Part shown: piece by piece, positions 61,170-64,000 of the stretch
Numbering within the stretch: the first letter of the stretch is position 1
Layout: each line of letters starts with the position of its first letter
Assembly (NCBI GenBank): GCA_964578605.1
Contig: CAZODO010000015.1
Span: 13,220 to 77,219 of the forward strand
DNA: 64,000 nt
From: JAXMHN01 sp964578605
Lineage (GTDB): Bacteria > Verrucomicrobiota > Verrucomicrobiia > Limisphaerales > SIBE01
Direction of reading: 5' to 3'
Notes under the pieces: generated by a model
What the model was told of the DNA's origin: nothing
Seen by the model: only the letters and a program-made list of their open reading frames with translations
The model's database searches: none
Made by a program: the position numbers and the translations under genes

Positions 61170-63716
61170 ATGCTGCACGCCGTGTTCAGATGCCGATCGG
61201 CAAAGCGAGGGGGTGCCCCTGCCGCTGCGTCGCCCGGGTTTCTGTCGGCGTGCGTGATCATACTCGCCTTCGTGCAGGGCCTCGGACAGCGGTGCGTGGC
61301 GGCTGAGCAGATGGATCCGCTGCAAAAGTGGCAATTGCGGTATCCGGTTCTCCCAAGCTTTGGAAAAGCCGTTCCGGGCAACGGAGTTTTCGTTGCTCTC
61401 TCCGACGTTCCGCGTGGGGTGCCTTATGTGTCCCATGACGGCCTGTGGTGGACCGAAGCGGCCATTGAGTTCAGCGGGCAGACGGCGGCCCTGAGCGATA
61501 TGGGATTCGGGAACGGCGCTTTTTACGCCGTGACAGCCAGCGGCGAAGTCTTCTCAACCACCGACGGAAAGGAGTGGAGGTCTCTTTCCATTACGGCCAT
61601 CGCGGACAAGACGGCGTCTGCTTGCCTTCGGATCGCTGCCGGGAACGGCATCGTTGTGACCCTGAGCGAGGACGGCTGGTTATCCTTCTCGGCGGATGGC
61701 TTGACATGGACCCTGCCGGAACAGCTCGAAGGCCGGGCGGACAAGCTTCTGTTTGGCGGCGGACTCTTCCTGGCATTGATGTCCGCGGCACCGGGGGAAA
61801 GCGCAACCGTCCTGGCGTCTGCGGATGGGGTGACGTGGACCTCCCTTGCTGAAGCGATTGGCGGGGCGGTCACAGACGTTGCCTTTTCGAACGGGATGTT
61901 TGTGGCGGTGTCGCCTGCCTCGGACCTGGTGATATCCCATGATGGCGCCAACTGGTTTGAGCTCGGTCACCTGCCAGTCAGCGAAGGTTCTCGGGTGGTC
62001 AGGGTTCTGTTTGGCGAGAACCGGTTCGTGGGGGTGGTCCTCCTTCCCAGCGGTGACGCCCAGGTGCTCGTCTCGCTCAACGGCGTGGATTGGGTCCCCG
62101 GGTTGACCGCACGTCCGCCGAACGGCCTCGCCTTCGGTAACGGGGTCTTTGTCCTGTACGGCACCACGACCTATACCTCTTCGGATGGAGTGCACTGGGA
62201 CAGTTCGGAACAAGATGTTCTGAGTGCGCTCCCGACGTCCGTCACTTTTGGCAATGGCCGCTTCGTGGCGGTGGGCGGGAACAGGGTGTTGCTCTCCTAC
62301 GACGGGGTGACCTGGACGCCGGTCGAAATCACGGGCACGCGACGGCTGCCCACCGGGATTTACTTTGCAGGAGGACGCTTTTGGGCGCCGAGTTGGCCCG
62401 ACTATGATTCCGAGACGCGTCTGCCAAAGGAGGGCTATGTCCTTCATTCGATGGACGGAGTGGCTTGGACCGAACATGCAGGCCCTCCCGTTCTGTCGTC
62501 CTTGCGCCATGTTGCGTATGGCAACGGAAGGTACGTGGCCGTTGGAGAGGGCTCGCACATTTATGCATCGGAGGATGGCGCGAATTGGATCAAGCAAGCG
62601 GACACCGAAGTGCTGACCCAGATTCTCTTTGGCAACGGGGTCTTTCTGGCCTCAGCGTATCGACCAGGTCCACGGATGAACTCACCTTACGTGTCTTTCG
62701 TGTACCGATCTTCGGACGGGCTCTCCTGGACGAAGCTCCCGTTGGAATTTGACGGCAGCTTGACGCTGAGGCTGCACGCGGGCGGGGTGTTTGTGGCACA
62801 CGCCGTGGCCTCGTTCCGGCGCTATGTCATGACATCGAGGGATGGCGAAGAATGGACGAGCCAGTTCAACGGAGTCAACACAGGGTTTGGTTCAACGGCT
62901 TACGATGCTGTGGGCGCCGGGTACTTTGTCATGCTGACGCCGTCCGCGGTGTTGTCGTCAGTAGATACGACGAGCTGGCGGGAAAGGCCGGTGGACGCCG
63001 CTCTGAGCGTTGCCGAGGAGGCCCTGCATCCGGCCTTGGCCTGCGGCTGCCAGACCTTTGTCACGGTGGTACGCGGAAAAGTCCAGCAATCCGATCCCAT
63101 CGCTCCGCCCCATTCAGTCAGTCTGTCCGCCGCGGTGCCCGAAGCTTCGGACTGGGGACTTAAGCCCGGCCGGTTCAAATTCACTCGTTCGGATAAGTCT
63201 CCGCTGGGAATTGACCTCCTGGTGCCGTACGCCTTGAGCGGAACCGCTCTGGAGGGCGAGGATTTCCATGGCGCCGGGAATCCGCTCGTGATCCCGGCAG
63301 GAGAGAAATCTGCCTCGCTCGAGATCACCCCAATTCCCCGGCCTCTGGAGCGAACGAACAAGACGGTTATTGCGACGTTGGTGCCGGCTGATCATTACAC
63401 CGTCGAGGAGCCTCGGTCGGCCACGGTCACGATCGAGTATGTAGGTTCTCACCCCCGATTCGCGCCTGGGGGCGTCAGTCTCGCTTCGGATGGATCGGTC
63501 CACCTGGTGATCGAATCGTTGCCAGGCGCGGCGATTGAGCTTCAAACCTCGACGGACCTGGCAGCGTGGTCCGCGCTAACCAATCTCATCAGCCCGACCG
63601 GCCTGCTGCTGTTTATCGACCCGCCTTCGGCCGAACCGTTCCGGTTCTACCGGACGGTGCCTCTCGACGCGCCGCCTGCGTCAAGCGAGCCCGCGGAAGA
63701 AGACGCTTCCCCGTAG
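61170..63716 (+). CDS. Secreted beta-propeller-like repeat protein with Calx-beta-like domain
   Basis: An 848-aa exported protein. After a signal region (CVIILAFVQGLGQRCVAAE) the sequence repeats blocks of the type FGNGxFVAVG followed by SxDGxxWT: for example FGNGRFVAVGGNRVLLSYDG, YGNGRYVAVGEGSHIYASED and AYGNGRYVAVG, suggesting a beta-propeller. Residues about 650-760 resemble a Calx-beta domain (DLLVPYALSGTALEGEDFHG, VIPAGEKSASLEI). The end (STDLAAWSALTNL, FRFYRTV) is a tail also seen on the SGNH proteins. Function unknown; a matrix or cell-surface protein is likely. Confidence 0.82.
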   Translation: MLHAVFRCRSAKRGGAPAAASPGFLSACVIILAFVQGLGQRCVAAEQMDPLQKWQLRYPVLPSFGKAVPGNGVFVALSDVPRGVPYVSHDGLWWTEAAIEFSGQTAALSDMGFGNGAFYAVTASGEVFSTTDGKEWRSLSITAIADKTASACLRIAAGNGIVVTLSEDGWLSFSADGLTWTLPEQLEGRADKLLFGGGLFLALMSAAPGESATVLASADGVTWTSLAEAIGGAVTDVAFSNGMFVAVSPASDLVISHDGANWFELGHLPVSEGSRVVRVLFGENRFVGVVLLPSGDAQVLVSLNGVDWVPGLTARPPNGLAFGNGVFVLYGTTTYTSSDGVHWDSSEQDVLSALPTSVTFGNGRFVAVGGNRVLLSYDGVTWTPVEITGTRRLPTGIYFAGGRFWAPSWPDYDSETRLPKEGYVLHSMDGVAWTEHAGPPVLSSLRHVAYGNGRYVAVGEGSHIYASEDGANWIKQADTEVLTQILFGNGVFLASAYRPGPRMNSPYVSFVYRSSDGLSWTKLPLEFDGSLTLRLHAGGVFVAHAVASFRRYVMTSRDGEEWTSQFNGVNTGFGSTAYDAVGAGYFVMLTPSAVLSSVDTTSWRERPVDAALSVAEEALHPALACGCQTFVTVVRGKVQQSDPIAPPHSVSLSAAVPEASDWGLKPGRFKFTRSDKSPLGIDLLVPYALSGTALEGEDFHGAGNPLVIPAGEKSASLEITPIPRPLERTNKTVIATLVPADHYTVEEPRSATVTIEYVGSHPRFAPGGVSLASDGSVHLVIESLPGAAIELQTSTDLAAWSALTNLISPTGLLLFIDPPSAEPFRFYRTVPLDAPPASSEPAEEDASP

Positions 63717-63743
63717 TTTTCTTCGACGCCGACGATACCTTTC

Positions 63744-63773
63744 AGCCGTCCTTTGCCCGGACGGCTTTTTTTG
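63744..63773 (+). terminator. Rho-independent terminator
   Basis: AGCCGTCC (63744-63751), loop TTTGCCC, GGACGGCT (63759-63766), then a run of T to 63772. Eight base pairs, GC-rich, followed by a clean T-tract: a strong terminator closing the transcription unit of the last gene. Confidence 0.93.
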
Positions 63774-64000
63774 TGTCTTCGCGGCCGCTGCGAGCATCAC
63801 GGCGCTCAGGCCACCGGTCGCCAGCAGTCCGGCGCCCGCTCCGCTTGCCGATCGCGCGCTCTTGGGGCGTTCCTTGGAACCTCTATTCTGACCTCCTGCG
63901 CTCAACGTCCCGCACGCGGGGGAGTTTATAAAGGGGTTCACCGGAAGATTCCAGAACTCCTGACATGGGTCTGATCAGATCTTCAAGATTCTTAGAATTT
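63774..64000. other. Window end without supported gene
   Basis: The final 227 bases carry only short, low-complexity Arg/Ala-rich ORFs on both strands. I see no domain, no PEP-CTERM signal and no repeat element here, and cannot tell what follows beyond the window. Confidence 0.5.

Noticed and set aside
63681..63941. Small - strand ORF with a hydrophobic patch, considered as a PEP-CTERM tail
   Set aside because: No PEP motif precedes the hydrophobic stretch, and the frame overlaps the end of the beta-propeller-like gene and the terminator.
63753..63974. Small + strand ORF at the window end
   Set aside because: It overlaps the T-tract of a strong terminator, is Arg-rich and has no signal, domain or ribosome site.

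Overview
The window is a 64 kb stretch of GC-rich bacterial DNA given over almost entirely to surface-polysaccharide synthesis, modification and export. I support 49 protein genes and one pseudogene, all on the + strand, many joined by 1-4 base stop/start overlaps. An exosortase, a PEP-CTERM protein and several large secreted proteins with Ig-like, SGNH and 'FYR'-ending C-terminal modules point to a Verrucomicrobiota-like organism (inference from gene content, not proven). A run of ten N at 35535-35544 shows this is a scaffolded draft assembly.

Layout. (1) 24-14484: initiating sugar transferase; a Gfo/Idh dehydrogenase, hexapeptide acetyltransferase and DegT aminotransferase trio; FemAB-like protein; Wzz-type chain-length protein with a degenerate kinase domain; a polysaccharide deacetylase-DUF354 fusion; wecB; a second deacetylase; a GT2; and an asparagine-synthase-like protein. 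This set resembles exosortase-associated exopolysaccharide loci. (2) 14675-24703: DUF362 protein, polymerase-like membrane protein, three glycosyltransferases, an SDR epimerase, a secreted beta-helix protein and an LhgO-like oxidase. (3) 24957-32019: a Wzm/Wzt ABC exporter, two sister acyltransferases, rfbF, a UDP-xylose-synthase-like SDR and ugd. (4) 32117-33879: a NarL-type two-component system. (5) 33962-43178: deoxy-/branched-sugar genes (SDR, rmlC, C-methyltransferase), a DUF4910 peptidase-like protein, a class IV aminotransferase, a decayed wzt copy, a GNAT, a nucleotidyltransferase and a GT2. (6) 43419-52919: secreted proteins, including two giant SGNH proteins sharing an unnamed module, and a PEP-CTERM protein. 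(7) 52993-63716: two methyltransferases, four glycosyltransferases, the exosortase, a Wza-type export protein and a secreted beta-propeller-like protein, closed by a strong terminator.

How it fits together: nucleotide sugars (probably diacetamido-uronic acid, UDP-GlcA/xylose and deoxy or C-methylated sugars) are built here, assembled by a sugar transferase and nine glycosyltransferases, decorated by acyl-, methyl- and amido-type enzymes, and exported by a Wzz/Wza route and/or the Wzm/Wzt route. No Wzx flippase was recognised. The exosortase and PEP-CTERM gene suggest that matrix protein anchoring is coupled to the glycan.

The most striking unexplained structure is a family of five intergenic elements (14554-14612, 24799-24868, 39195-39275, 43190-43292, 56185-56265). 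Each consists of 11-bp units arranged as two inverted arms around a 4-bp centre, and each sits at a boundary between gene blocks.
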